A stretch of 64,000 nt of DNA from Escallonia rubra (taxonomy: Eukaryota; Streptophyta; Magnoliopsida; Escalloniales; Escalloniaceae), in contig JAVXUO010001645.1 in the NCBI GenBank assembly GCA_033065855.1, positions 1 through 64,000 of the forward strand. Direction: 5' to 3'. Both the position numbers and the translations under genes were made by a program. Shown piece by piece: positions 25,620 through 38,440 of the stretch. A model generated the notes under the pieces. That model saw nothing but the letters and a program-made list of their open reading frames with translations, did not search any database and was not told the origin of the DNA. Within the stretch, counting starts at the first letter, position 1. Each line of letters begins with the position of its first letter.

Positions 25620-25890
25620 TTGTACCACATTGTTGCCACTGTAATTACCAAAATATTTAGTTTATAATGTTGAACATTTTTATCTTTCAAATCATCAATT
25701 GTGAATTACTGAACATTTTTGTTAATTTGGGTTTACTTCATTTCGTAAAGGTCTAATCTGGGTTTATTAAACGCAATGTTGTACCATTGTCACTATACTT
25801 ACTAAACGCAATGCTGTACCATTGTCACTATACTTACTAAACGTTTTGTTTATAATGTTGAACATTTTTATCTTTCATCAATTGCGAATA
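25620..25890. repeat. Local direct repeats upstream of the thioredoxin gene
   Basis: TTTATAATGTTGAACATTTTTATCTTTC-type sequence occurs near 25660 and again near 25850. Between them a unit with GTACCATTGTCACTATACTTACTAAACG is repeated twice in tandem (about 25775-25842). No coding signal. Confidence 0.7.
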
Positions 25891-25899
25891 TGATGAGCA

Positions 25900-28735
25900 A
25901 CCTTGAAATGTTTGAGCCCAACATATTCAATTACTTGGGTTTACTTCATTTCCTAATTCCAGCTTCAAATATCTCTCAGCTTTTAAGTGTTTTAATGTCT
26001 CTTACGAAATTTCCGGTGGTTGACAAGTCTTTATCTTCTTTCTTAAATGCGGCAATGACTTTTAAACACTCACCTTTTGGTACATAATAGCTAAGGAGCA
26101 CGTGTAACGCACCGGCTTGCCTTTCATTTTCATTATATTGTTTAAAAACACATTAGGAATAATAGGTTTCTATTTTGTGAATTTTTTTTACAATCAAAGG
26201 AAGAACACTTCTTGAAAGGGTGTTATACAACTTTTCATGCGTAATGTAACATGTACTGCTTGGCGTCGTGGCTAATCACTATAGCACAAACAAAATTAGA
26301 TTGAATTTATGTATTGAATGTTTCGATAAAAGAGTACTAACAAATTTGAAAGACCTTGTAATCACCTTGGAACCTCTATCACTTCGAGAAGAGGCATCGT
26401 GGCTTCTATAGGGCTTTCCTCAAAGTTATGCAACAATAGTATCCCTACCCATGATGAATTTAAATTATTGATGTCGTTATTATTCTTGAGATTTAAATGT
26501 GAGCCATTTTCACCCTTCTCCAGCAATATGTACATACTACCACACCAAAATTTGGATCAGGCATATAGTTTCAAGATCTCATTACTAAAAAAGAAAAATA
26601 GTGAAAAATCAAATTCAAATTAAAAGGTCCAGAAGCAATTAAGGAAGATAGACAAGAGAAGAGGAAACCCCAAAACCTGCTGTATTTCCTGATTCTTAGG
26701 ACATCTCTGTTGTTTTTGTTTTTGTTTTTTGCTTCCCTTCTCAAGCTTGACCGACTTAAAGCACGAAAAAGGAAGAGGCGAGAGGATGAAAGAACAAAGG
26801 ATAAGAGACTGAGGAATTGGAAGATGAAAATAAAAAAGGAGAAGAAAGAGAGGATGTAAAATAAAATTGCAATAATCCCTAAAAGCGTGAAAAAAAAAGG
26901 ATGAGAAGGAAGAGAGGATGTAAAAATAAAGTTGCGATGATCCTAATATACTCCTAGTACCTCGACCAAGTTGTTATGTACATACTTCATCCTTGAAAAG
27001 ACTTCTATTCACATGTAAATATTTACATGGATTCAAAACTCTGCAAACCATCTTACCTCTAACCAAAAAGCAGCTACGCGAACAACTTCGACCTATCAGA
27101 AAATGAAACCATTTGCTACTTCAGCTACTCAACCCTATCTCTCTTCTCTTTAGAAGACATTAAGCATGCCCTCTTCCCATGTGGTCTGTAAGGAGCATTG
27201 TTTAATTAAGCACCTTACACTAAATAGTTACAAAGTTCTTCGACACTCCACTTATGAGCTTTCATGGAAGTTGAGTGACCTAGGCAATGCTGTGGGATTG
27301 GCTTGTAATACAGAAGAGATTTGGAAGTATGATTCTTTTCATAACCCTGGGCTGGAAGGCCTTAATAAACCTCCTCCACTAACCGAATCAGCTTTGTCAT
27401 TTTTAATCCCCAGTGTTGCCCATATGGAACTCCTTGCAGCTTTTCCAAGATCATTAATTCTCCAGTCTTTGAAAACCTAAATACACCTTTCAGGATTACC
27501 TTCTTGTTGTGTTTAAGCATAAGAACCACATAAATTGCATCTATGACAAATGTTCAACGAACGTAAAAATGACAAGGTTCAACAAAAGTTTATCTATCTA
27601 TACTACTTATAATGAGAAGACCTTTTTTCATTTTTGGTGTTAAATTGAAAGTGACTCTGGTGACAACACGTGTCAAAAATGAGAATAAAATTGTAAAATA
27701 CTTTTTAAAGTTTATCTTAAGCAAATATATATATATATAGCAAAATTGATCACAGATAGCATCATGAACATTGGTCATGTAAATGTCATCCCCAATAACA
27801 CTGGTGAATGGAGTGCCTCCTTCATTGTTATCATATATGCCATTTGCATCATTTGAAGAGATAACCTCTAGAAACTATTTAATTAATTAAGGGGTATGAG
27901 AGGTCTTTTTGTAAAAAATATGGGGATAGGATAGTAAATTAGAAGGTCAAACCTGATTATGAAAAAAGTGATTATTTCATAATCCTCACTTTTGAGGATT
28001 ATGAATTAAATCAGTTTTAAACTTTTGGAGATGGATTAAATCTCTTAATCTCTTTTGCCAAACACTCACAAACCTGATTTAATGATTAAATCAGGTTTGA
28101 CCATCACATAATCAATCCCAAACACCCTCTTAATCAATTTCGGAGAATCATGTTTGACCAAGAAATTTACTAAATTATCCTTATATATAAACATCATTAA
28201 ATGCTCAATCTCAGTTTGAATACACTATATGGTAATTTGCTACACTAAACCCACTTTAATCTCTTTTTATCAAAACACATTCAACAACTTTTAATCTGTT
28301 ATGTCTAAAATGGATTAAAGCTGATTTTAAAAACTGATTCTGATTTAATCAAAATCTATTCTTAAGAATCAATATCAAACGGCTTCAAAGTCCCGTCAAA
28401 GTTTATTTTAACCCAACCTTGCTGAGGGCCTCCAACTTCCAAGTATGCCGGATTTTGCCCCCAAATTTTTTGGCATTTATGCTCTGGAGCAAGTATGTAA
28501 ATGTATTTTTGTAAGAATAAGCAACGAAAAAGATGATGTGTGCGTCCTTGTCTTCACTTTTAAACACTTTACACCCTTTTTGTGCTTAGATGGAAACTGG
28601 CATACAGTTGCAAAATAATCTAATTAAACTCTTATGTTCAGAGAACTTCATCCATTTCATGCTACCACCACCATTAAACGTCCTTTGCCTTTGCTAACTA
28701 TTCGCCTTACTTGAGCACATTCATTTCCTTATCCG
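25900..28735. other. Intergenic between thioredoxin and DTW genes, AT-rich
   Basis: No gene was recognised. A palindromic stretch at 27944-28106 has GGTCAAACCTGATT at one end and its inverse near the other, with paired AATCAGG/CCTGATT words inside, so it may be a MITE-like hairpin, but target duplications were not resolved. The 104-codon frame at 27166-27480 matches no family I know and has no supporting context. Confidence 0.4.
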
Positions 28736-28739
28736 CTTT

Positions 28740-29061
28740 TGGGACCGTAAATGATGCGAGCTATTCACGAGCAGCTCGTCGTTCTTCTGTTAGAATTTCG
28801 TTCTCGTTCATTTGTGTGGAAAATGAACGGAACATGAACACTTTTTTAAGTTCGTCATTAACGGGCCGAGCCTAAAGATATAAAAGTGTTCATAAATGGA
28901 TTCACAAGCAGCTCGTTAAGTATGGCATTTTCTACATGTTTGTAATGTTAAATTGGGGTTGTGTGTACAAGAAACCAAACCCACGTAACCCATTGATGCC
29001 CAAGCCACATAGATGTTAATCACCCAAGCCCAAACATGCCTACTATGCTTATTTTGCTTTA

Positions 29062-29104
<43 letters not shown>

Positions 29105-29719
29105 ACACTGTGACACAGGCTCTCTCCCTGACACATGCATACATAAGCACGCGCGCGTGCACACACGTTTCCCTCTCTCAATGGCGCACACACCTCTTTC
29201 TCAGACACATACATACTCGATCAACAACCAACATCATTTCGCCTCCCTCGGAGACGAACATTCTCGTGCATCAACCATCAAGACATTGCAGGCATTTCTC
29301 AACGCAATTCGATTCTTCGTAAAGACTCATCGATTTTTATTAAATCTATGTCCTATGTATGGTTTCTCGTGATTAGGTCAACGACAAGGTCTGAGAGATC
29401 AATCGTCCTGTCATTTTTCCTATTAATTTGTTGTTTTTTTTCATCTTTTTAATTATTGGAATATTAGAAGTTTCAGATCTGATATATATATTTGGTTTTA
29501 TTAAACCAGAACACGAGTTTATAAGGCTCGAGTTTGGTTTGTAAAGGTTAAATGAAATGAGCCGAGCCCAAACTTTGTGAGTAGTTTCACGAACCGAGTT
29601 CGAACGAATATTTCACCACTTATACGAACTCGAGCCGAGTTCGAATTTGGCCTCAGTTATACGAAGTGAACACGAAAAGAACCCATGTTCGACTTGAACT
29701 CGGTTTGTATACAGTCCTA
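28740..29719. mobile_element. Possible hAT-like element with GAGCCGAG-rich ends
   Basis: The left end TGGGACCGTAAATGATGCGAG and right end, read inversely as TAGGACTGTATACAAACCGAG, are similar. Both ends hold AGCTCG/GAGCCGAG words common in plant hAT miniatures. The middle has a (TC)n tract at about 29066-29101 and CA-rich sequence. No 8-bp duplication matched, so this is tentative. Confidence 0.35.
29066..29101. repeat. (TC)n microsatellite
   Basis: About 18 uninterrupted TC units. Confidence 0.95.
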
Positions 29720-30031
29720 CATGTTCTGAATAAATATTTTTGGACTAGATTTCCAACCTTTTGCTAAACTCTATCTCGAATGTTGTCAAAGATTTCTTTT
29801 TAAACCTACCTAATTTCTCAAATGTTGTTAGAGATTTCTTTTTAGACCGACCTAATACTGACAGGAGACCCAAATACTTCATGTGAGAATCTTCCACCTA
29901 CGTACGAAGGATTTTTTTAGTGCTTCATCATAAACTACCAAATCATATTATATACTCATTCCGTCCTTTTTTAATTGATTGTGCTTGACTTGCACACTTA
30001 TTTAGGATATGAGTTATTCCCTCCGTTATAA

Positions 30032-30032
<1 letters not shown>

Positions 30033-30100
<68 letters not shown>

Positions 30101-30114
30101 CGCGCGCGCGCGCG
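30033..30114. repeat. Compound (TA)n-(TG)n-(CG)n microsatellite
   Basis: TA repeats broken once by CA, then about nine TG units, then about eight CG units. This is an almost unbroken alternating purine-pyrimidine run of about 80 bp. Confidence 0.95.
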
Positions 30115-30368
30115 GAGTGTTCCGATATAAAAATGAGAAAATTTTGAAATGAAAAATTACGAATAAATGATGCGGAGATATATCCGGTGGTTTTGCATGG
30201 CTTCACCAGTATTGTTAGGATCCTTGGGTGGGGAAGTGAGAGGAGCTTCCTAGCCACAAAAAAACACTTAGACTGGGTTTAATGCCATAACATGTAGTAT
30301 GTCTTTTGTAAGAATGATACTAGTTACAATTTCAGAAGCAGATAAAATATGTGCATCATAATGAATAT

Positions 30369-30648
30369 TCACTCCGTCTTAAATTAATTGATTGTATTTT
30401 ACTTGCACGCCTTATTTAGAATATGAGTCATATTTTATGAATTTTTCATTCTAACTCAAGAGAGACGAGAGTGAGAGAGAGAAGGGGAAGAAATTGGGTG
30501 ACGAAAGAGAAAATGAGTTTGTGGAGGATTAAATATAAAATATATATATATATAAAAAGTAAACATGAAAATATAAAATCTTTTTAATAAAAAAAAGTGA
30601 TCAATTTTTTTTTACGATAGTCAAAGAAAATAGGATGGATGGTGCATT
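30369..30648. mobile_element. Possible Stowaway-like MITE
   Basis: It begins CACTCCGTCTTAAATTAATTG and ends near ATAGGATGGATGGTG, whose inverse has the CTCC(G/A)TCC style of Stowaway ends. A related start (CCGTCCTTTTTTAATTGATT) lies at about 29960. The ends pair poorly, so the call is weak. Confidence 0.3.
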
Positions 30649-30743
30649 ATTTTGAAAAAAGAAAACCGGAATTACTTGGGGAACAGCCAAACAATCCCCC
30701 CAAGTCCTAAGCTGATGTAGAAACCGTTATACAGTCACCGACC

Positions 30744-33700
30744 ATGCTCTCTGCTACTGGCATTAGGGCCTTAATTGGCTTCAAACGCTCCCAATTCCTA
30801 TATTCTACCTTCTTCTGCAGCAAAACCCTCATGGAATCGCCACCCACGACCCTCTGTCCTGCCACATTCTCTAGTTCTCCCATTATATCTCCTCCAAGAG
30901 AAGCTCATGAAGTCAACACTTGTGAAGGTGAAGCCACCGCCGTAACCCTCCGAGAGTGGCACGCCTGGGGCACCACTTCTCCCATACCCGCCATGGTTGC
31001 CGAGGTACTTGACGACTTGAAGGCTCTAGCCACGGAAACCGATGCCCGAATGACTTTTGGTGGCAAAGGTGGGAAACTCAAGGTAAAAAGAATTAGACCC
31101 AGTAATTCCCAATTTTTTGGCATTTGGGTTTGTTGAGTGATATACTAGTACCTTATTTTCATCGGTCTTTTCCCATTCGACTTTTTGCAAGTTCTACATA
31201 CTTCGCTAATTATCTGTACCCTAGCTGTAATTGGCAAAAGATCCTAGTTTCACCTGTAATTGCTATTTGAGTTTAATCCGAACATTGTGCTAAATATGTC
31301 TTAGAAGTTCGCAAAAAGTTAAAACGGAAACTCTAGTGAAACTCAGCTTACTTCAATTGAATTTCTCTATAAGTTGGCATAACGCTGAGTTGCTGATGCT
31401 TTATTACCTATTACATCAATACATAATGATTACTTGGTATGCCTTTATATGCATAGTGTGAAAGGGTACTCTCAGGATACCCTTATTGTTGATTTATTAT
31501 CAATGAGGCCCTTAAATCAAAGGGATTAATTAATCGAAATGGAGTTTACATTCCACTTTTGTTGTTCTTCCACCGTCATTTTGTTCTGTTTAATGTTTGT
31601 GGTTCCTATGTAAATCGGAAGCTTTTCCTATTGACTACTATTACAATCTCCATCTGAGACAGTTCTATTGCCTTTGCTGTTTCTATAAGCCTGGATAAGC
31701 TTGGATCCTTGACTGCAACGTTTTGCACCGTTTATCTTGAACCTATTTCTAATCCTCAGGGAGACTTTAAGGTGAAAGAGGATAAGAAGCACAGAGCCAA
31801 GTATAAGGCTTTAGCTGATTCTGAAACGAAGCTTCACTTCTTTTCAGCGCGTCAGATTGCATGCCGCTTGATTGGAAGTAGAAATTACCTTTGTCAAAAG
31901 GTATGCAGTTTGCTTGCATGATTAAGGAAGATGTCACGTCATGGTATAACTTTTTCTTTTTTGTCGTTTGTTTCCCAAGTAAGTTTCAAGAATTGTGGAG
32001 TAAATGTGTCTTTGTGTGGCTTCGGAGTTATTAAACTTGTCTATATTGTTTTCTTGAATTTTGTAGTGCTGGCTTCCACTGGTAGACTGCATGTGTTCAC
32101 GAGTGGAACACTGTTCTCTCTGGCATGGCATACACTTCTGGTTGTATATGCATCCAAAGGTTTGAATCTTTGCAATCATAGTGCTGAAAGCTTCATTATT
32201 ATTCCTTTGTACAGGAAAAGTCAAAAGGGTTATGAAAATCAATGAATCCTTCTCATTCTCTTGCAGGATTTTCTACGACAGAACAACACAGGCAAGTTGT
32301 TATGGCAAGTATTTGGTGTTCAAGCTGCAACTTTATGTCTTTTCGGCATTGCTGAGCATGAAGAAATCATGTGGAATGAATTTATGAGTGCAGGTTCCTT
32401 TTTGTGTATTAGCTACTTTACATCCATTAGTTAAACTTCAGCAGTATATATATCTGAGTAGAACAGCTGTCGCCGAGTAGGGATCTTGTATAGTTGCTTA
32501 ATCTTATTTGTAAAGTTACGTAGGCAGCTAGACAACCTCATCAACACCTTGCAGTCGTGGGGCCAAGTTTGGGTGATGTTGTCCTTGTATCCTGGTTAAC
32601 ATTTTCCTTTACCTTTACCTTTACCTTGTAGAGTTTAGAATTTACAGTAAGAGTGGTGCCGAATGAAGTCATAATGGCCAGCTCATAATTATGAAGGACC
32701 ACAGATTAGTAGTACTCTTCCTGGTATTTTTCCATTGATAAAACAAGATTTTGTTGATGGTTTATGTTTGACCATTCCATGCATATTGTTTAATGGTTTT
32801 ATACTATTATCATTTGGACAGGGTGTTAGTATTTTTGGTATGCATTCTGATTGTAGTACTACTTGAACCCTAGGGCCCCATGTTGGTGGGTCGTGTCTTG
32901 CTATATCGAGTGATACTCGAACCTGAGCAGTTAGGAATAAGGGTTATGAAGTTGAATGTAGCAGTTTCTTATTGGCCAGTGAGTGTTGTTTAAGTATCTA
33001 ATGCTCGACGGCATGCAATAATGCACTCTAGCAAAGTTGACGTATTCCTATTCCGTATCCTACTTTGAGCTGTTAGACTAAACATCTTTCATCTAGTCTT
33101 TGTGCTGTTAGAATCAAAACGAATGAAGTACAAGACTTTCATTTGTTTTCCACATCGTTTTCAGGAAAGAGAAATGTTTGGTGCCTTTATCCTAATAAGA
33201 ATGCATTGACCAAGTCTATTCAAGATATCTTCGCTCAAGATTCCTCTACCGGTCAAGTGTACACCTCGGAGAAGGTACTTCTTATATATCACATCATTAC
33301 TTGCTGAGAGTCTCCACTTGTCGGTCAATAGAGGTTGCGAATTATGTCTCATTTGAGACATATTGAATTAGAACACCGACATGTCATTAGGATGAAGAGA
33401 AGAAGTGGCATGCCTGTACAAAATGAAAAGCTGCGGATGTGTATGAGTGCCTACGTGCATCAGTGCTTTAATCTTCTTTCGCGAAAATTTTAGTGAATCA
33501 GGGTAAAAGAACCTGACTTAGAAGAAACAAGGCTGATGTGATATTTAATGTATGTACAAAGGCATTTTTTATGATCCTCGGTTCTAGGATTTGCATGTGG
33601 TGTCCGAGCACAAACCTTGCAGAAGCAAAGACATTTGGAAGTGTATAGTAAGATAATGGAAATTGCTTTCCTATGCGCTTTCTTTTTTATTTAGCTTCAT

Positions 33701-36505
33701 ATTCTCTTCATTTGGAACTTACTGATTCTTACTTTCAGTTGCAAAAGATGGTAATTTCATGTTGATTAAACTGCACAGACAAATGGAGATCATAGAATGA
33801 ACTTTGTTTTGATTGATGGTACCTGGAGCAACTCTGCTGCAATGTTCAGGCGTTTAAAGGTACACTTACTGGCTCTTACACCTTGACATAATGCATTTTC
33901 GAATTCATAAACTCATGTATTTTGCACAAATTGTAACCTGTGACTCCATTGTTCTGCAATCTCTAAGTTGTCAGACATCTAGCTCTGGATTGTGATCACC
34001 ACGGATCTCCTTAAACCTTTAGTGATGTTTTACTGGACGATTCCAGTGGGATATAATGTTAGGATTTCACCTTTGCATGTCAAATATGAAAATTTTCTCA
34101 TGTCCATGAAAAGGACAGGAGGCTATCAAAACTAAGGCCCTAAGTTGCCAAGTTAGAGTTATACATTCACAATCACAAAAATATTACAGGCAGGAACTAT
34201 TGCATGTATGATTTTTATCTGAAGCTTTAACTCTTTGATTTCCTTTGCTTCCCCCTTATATAATGTGCTGATTGGTATTTAATGTTGTTGAGTTTTTAGT
34301 GTCAATGTTTTTTGCTTTTTGATCCCTTGAGAGGTATAAGTATCAAAGTTCCATTATGTGCTACAGTCTCATGTGGAACAGGATTTTCTTTTGCCAAAGA
34401 TTTTACACAAAGCATAGTCCCTGGCATTGATGTGCATCAGAGGGTAAGACTCACTCAATTGACCACATGGATCTCTTCTTTTCAGAAACAAAACTGAGAT
34501 TTGAGGAAGGGAAGAATTTGTACAAGATATGGATAAATGGAGGAAACAAAAGCGTCAGATCTTTGCAGATTTCTTTACTTCACTGCGCTATACAAGCGTG
34601 CTCTTTTTTGTTGCGTGCAACAGCGGCTGATGATGTTGCTGGAGATGTTGGCGGGGTGAATGGTGGGTTCAGTGGTGGATTTTAAAAGGAACAGGCAGTG
34701 AAGAATGAATAACTAGAGGGGGTAGTAATAAAAGGGCATGAAAAGTGGTGGATGGAAGATATAAAGGGGTTAGAGTAATACATAGATTTGGGTGGAGAGA
34801 GATGAATAGTAGCATTGGCGGGTTTCTTGAGTTGAGTTGGATTGGTGGGACTGAATTGAGTTGACTCTGCTGGATGCTTAGACTTGCATTTGCGCCCCTT
34901 TGATTTATCCCGTCAATTTTGTTTGAAAGATTGCCGTTAATTGGTGACCTGCACAACCAAATTCAAACATCAAGGTGTTTAGTGCCAAAGCTAGAACTTT
35001 AAGGTGGTAGCCACACCCACACTCAAAGCGTAAGGTTTTATGTGCAATTATTCCCGGAGAATATAAGCTTCAGAGTTTGTGCAAAAATGTTAATTGAAAT
35101 GCAGCAAATTTGAGCTATTGTGCCAAGTGTGGTGGCATGAAATCTACGGCCCTTTTCTTTTGAGCTCAAGTAATGTGATGCCTTTGAAGCTCTGGAGGGG
35201 TTGGCCTCTGTTTAATAAGAGGAGGGCTGGAAAGCTTTAACGGTAAAGTCCCCCTGAACGAGGAGTTTTGAGGACTTGAGTTGAAGCCTGTATTTTGTCT
35301 ACTGTTTTTGCTGGGTGAAGGAGGATCTCTTGCTTCCACTAAGGATTTTGTAGCTTTCTTGGACAGCATCTGACTGCCTCCGTCGTTGAGTGTTAGTTTT
35401 CTTTGTAGGGGTTGGCCACCTTTCTTGGTGGTCTTTTGCGAATGTTACTTACGAAAAGAAAAAAGAAAAAAAGAGAGTGCATCTGCTGAGGTCTACTTGA
35501 AATGCGTAACTCCTTGGAGAAGGTTGGTACCATGCGTAGTTATAGATTCATTATTTTTGCTTTTTTCATTTCTTATATAATGAAATTTTCTGCCCATTGA
35601 TTTTATAAGTAATTTTCTCTTACGATGAATGAAACTAAGTGTTAACACGACCGCTTCAGTGGTTTCTCTGGGAAGAGCTACTGTTTACAGTAACTAGTCT
35701 CTTCGGTGGTTTTTGTTGGAATAGCTATTGTCTATGAAAGCTAGTCTCTTCATTAGTTTATTGTAGTCTCTATTCTTCATTTTATTGTCAGAAGTTTGGA
35801 AGAGAAAATTCCATTTCATCCACGTTTAGGCCTTTGGGTACAATAGCACATTTCTTCTTACCCCGCAAATTTAATTTGTACATGGAAGATATTGTGGTTT
35901 CTATTATTATCATGTGTATTGGTACCAATATTATGCTTGGCAAACTTACAGTGAGATCCCATTAGGTGGCAGACCAAGATCCCTGTCAAATTGTCCTTAT
36001 GTTTTGATATGCTTTCTGAAAGATACTTTGAGGTTCATTTGTTTCATGTGCAGGAAAGAGCAACCTTGGTTTGGGGAGAGGACTTTCCTTGCATCTCTCT
36101 GACCACAGGCGCCTCTTCAATGCATAAACTTCGGTAAGCTGTCACATCCTGTTGCCATATCTCGTGCACGGTCTTTTAACCATTGTTATAATTCTTCTAT
36201 TCATGTTACCTCTTTCTAATTGGATCTACTCGAGGCGGTCTTCTTGTTGACGTTTGTTAAAGGAATTGTCGACATTTTGAGACAGGCCCCAGCCATCATG
36301 GGATCGTACATGTACAGCAGCAGCAGCCGTTAGCCTCCTCTACGAACTGCAACTTCTTCCACAATTCAGCTCATTTGAATTGGGTGAACAGGCCGAAGCA
36401 CTCGAGGATGGATTAGAGGTGTTACTGGAAGCACTTACAGGTCGACGGCTTCGCATGGGGAGGTCCATCACACGTAAAGAGAGACATAAAAGCGACATTT
36501 GCTAA
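30744..36505 (+). CDS. DTW-domain protein, tRNA-uridine aminocarboxypropyltransferase-like, eight exons, 396 aa
   Basis: Exons: 30744-31082, 31760-31900, 32067-32159, 32267-32393, 33165-33274, 33779-33859, 36054-36133 and 36286-36505. All introns are GT-AG and the phases join without a stop. Zinc ligands C158-x2-C161-x6-C168-x-C170 span the exon 2/3 join (YLCQK then CWLPLVDCMC). The name motif appears as DGTW at 283-286, followed by MHKLRPQPSWDRTCT across the last intron. By family knowledge, DTW/TAPT enzymes transfer the aminocarboxypropyl group of S-adenosylmethionine to uridine in tRNA. The N-terminus is basic and Ser-rich with no acidic residue in the first 30, so organelle targeting is possible; a second Met at codon 30 would give a shorter form. 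Intron 6 is 2.2 kb with no recognised element. The thioredoxin m gene lies upstream in the opposite orientation. Confidence 0.93.
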
Positions 36506-37745
36506 CAAGTAATCAACCAACGCAATATTGATCGCGGTGGGAGGAAATTTTTGGAGATCTCTCCTATCACAGTAGCGGCTCGCCAGTTGACTGCTGGATA
36601 AATCCAGCGATCAGACTAAAGCAATATGTTCAACACAATTCCCAGCGAGCAAGCATCAAAACAGAAATTTGGTCTAAAGGATTCAGGTACAGATAAGCAG
36701 GAAGTGTGATATAGAAAATCCCCCTTGTAAGATCTGAGAAACTGGTTTACAGGGCAAGCACGTATTTTTTCCGTAATTATGTACACAGCTTGTTTAGTAA
36801 CTTCCTTTGAAAAGGGTAAAGCTCCAAGGTTTAGAATGCTTCCATATTCTGTTCCCTTTGTTTCTTGAAGTTGAAAGTAAAATTACAATGCAAAATGGAG
36901 ACAGAAATTAGGAATTTTTTCTTTTTCAAGATCTTTGTTCATTGAGTTATCATGGTCAAAAATCAGAAAGAAAAACCACGAGACAAATTAAATAGGGACA
37001 TAAATAAGGAAAACTTTCTAGATGTTTGTCCAATAGGGTATCACGACCAAGTTCATAAAGAAAAAAAAAAAAAAAACAATACAAAACTAGTCAGGATGCC
37101 TTTGTAAAATTTTACTATAAATAAAATGTATTTACTATTGTCCAAAAAAAAAAAAAATTAGGGACACATTTAAGGAACGTAACCTTTCTACGAGCCCAAC
37201 GCCCTTACAATCAACTGTTAGAATAGCTCCTAAATGTCTTCTTAAATTATCACTAGACTAGATGACTAGACATCTATCTCCCCTCCTAATTTTCATTTGG
37301 CAAGAACACTGTCTTCGCCATTTGGAAAAGGTGAAATTATTGTAAGTTGTAAATTAGTAAAACATAATGTAGAGAGAGTGATTAAGTCGACGCCCATAGT
37401 TCCATATTTGACCTCCCTCTTCGGCCCCTTTTATGGTTTTAAATCGGACAAATACTTGGTTGTTTTAACACTAAAATCATCAAATCCTTTTAAAGTGGTC
37501 AACGCTTTATGTCAATTTTGTTTCGCTTTTACATTTTCGTAATAAAATTTATGTCAATTTTGTCATTCTCACGCTATCTCTTTCACTTTCGCGGTCATTC
37601 TACAAACCCGTGACCTAGTTCATCACAATTTGCATGGTTGAAATCACAGATACCCACCTTGGTCATCAACCCCCAACGCCAAGAGAGACAAGTGAGGGCC
37701 AAATTAGAAATGACTAGGACCATAACATAACCGAAAAAGGTGCAA
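36506..37745. other. Intergenic, with DTW 3' untranslated region
   Basis: Two A-runs (about 37059-37075 and 37144-37158) could be tails of small retroposons, but no flanking duplications were resolved. No gene is supported. Confidence 0.4.
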
Positions 37746-38440
37746 ATGCAGCCTCACATTACTAAACGCGCCTTTTCCCATAATTGTCCTCCGTGTTTAT
37801 CGCTCTTTCACCACCTTCGGTTCGTTATAGGCCAAAATAATCAAGGGTTAGCCATACAATGTAAGAAGGCTCTTTGAATCGATCAAACGAAGAAGAGAAA
37901 CAATGGCTTCGTCTGGATTTATGCATCTGCTTCTCTTCTTCCTTTTTGCTGCCTTGGCCTCTTCTGCCTCCATTTCAAGTAATAATCCCCTTTCCATTCC
38001 ATATACACACTCGATACATAAATTTCGTTCCTCTGTTTTTGTTTTAATAACACATTTAGGCTGTGTTTGAACGTACATCTTTTTTGCAGACAATGTGTTT
38101 GAATCGCATGGGGTCACGGGTCGCTCACTCCTTCAACAAAAAGCAGGTTAGATTTTGCCCTCTGTTAGAATCAAAGCATCTCTCCTTGTTGGAATATGGG
38201 GTCCAGAATCTCGCCATTTTGATTGTAAGGGTGGTATGTTGATTTTTCTGTATAGTTAGAACAGTAAAACTTGTGGGACAGTTCTCTTTGCTCCTTGATT
38301 AGAGAAATGAAAAGAGTTTTTTCGAACATAATGAGGGTCATTGCAAAAGAAGTGCCTTGATGCATACAGATTTCTTTTTGCCGGTTTTTGTTTCCCCTCT
38401 AACGGAATCATAAACTCGGATACTCTTTCCTCTCTTCAAT
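37746..38440. repeat. Parent segment of the LORELEI-like 5' duplication
   Basis: Promoter, exons 1 and 2 and part of intron 2 of the LORELEI-like gene are repeated at about 40673-41245 at high identity in direct orientation. The match starts at ATGCAGCCTCACATT and fades after the CGGATACTCTTTC stretch. Confidence 0.9.

Noticed and set aside
27166-27480. 104-codon plus-strand frame
   Set aside because: No recognisable family, no promoter or splice context, and AT-rich surroundings with similar chance frames.
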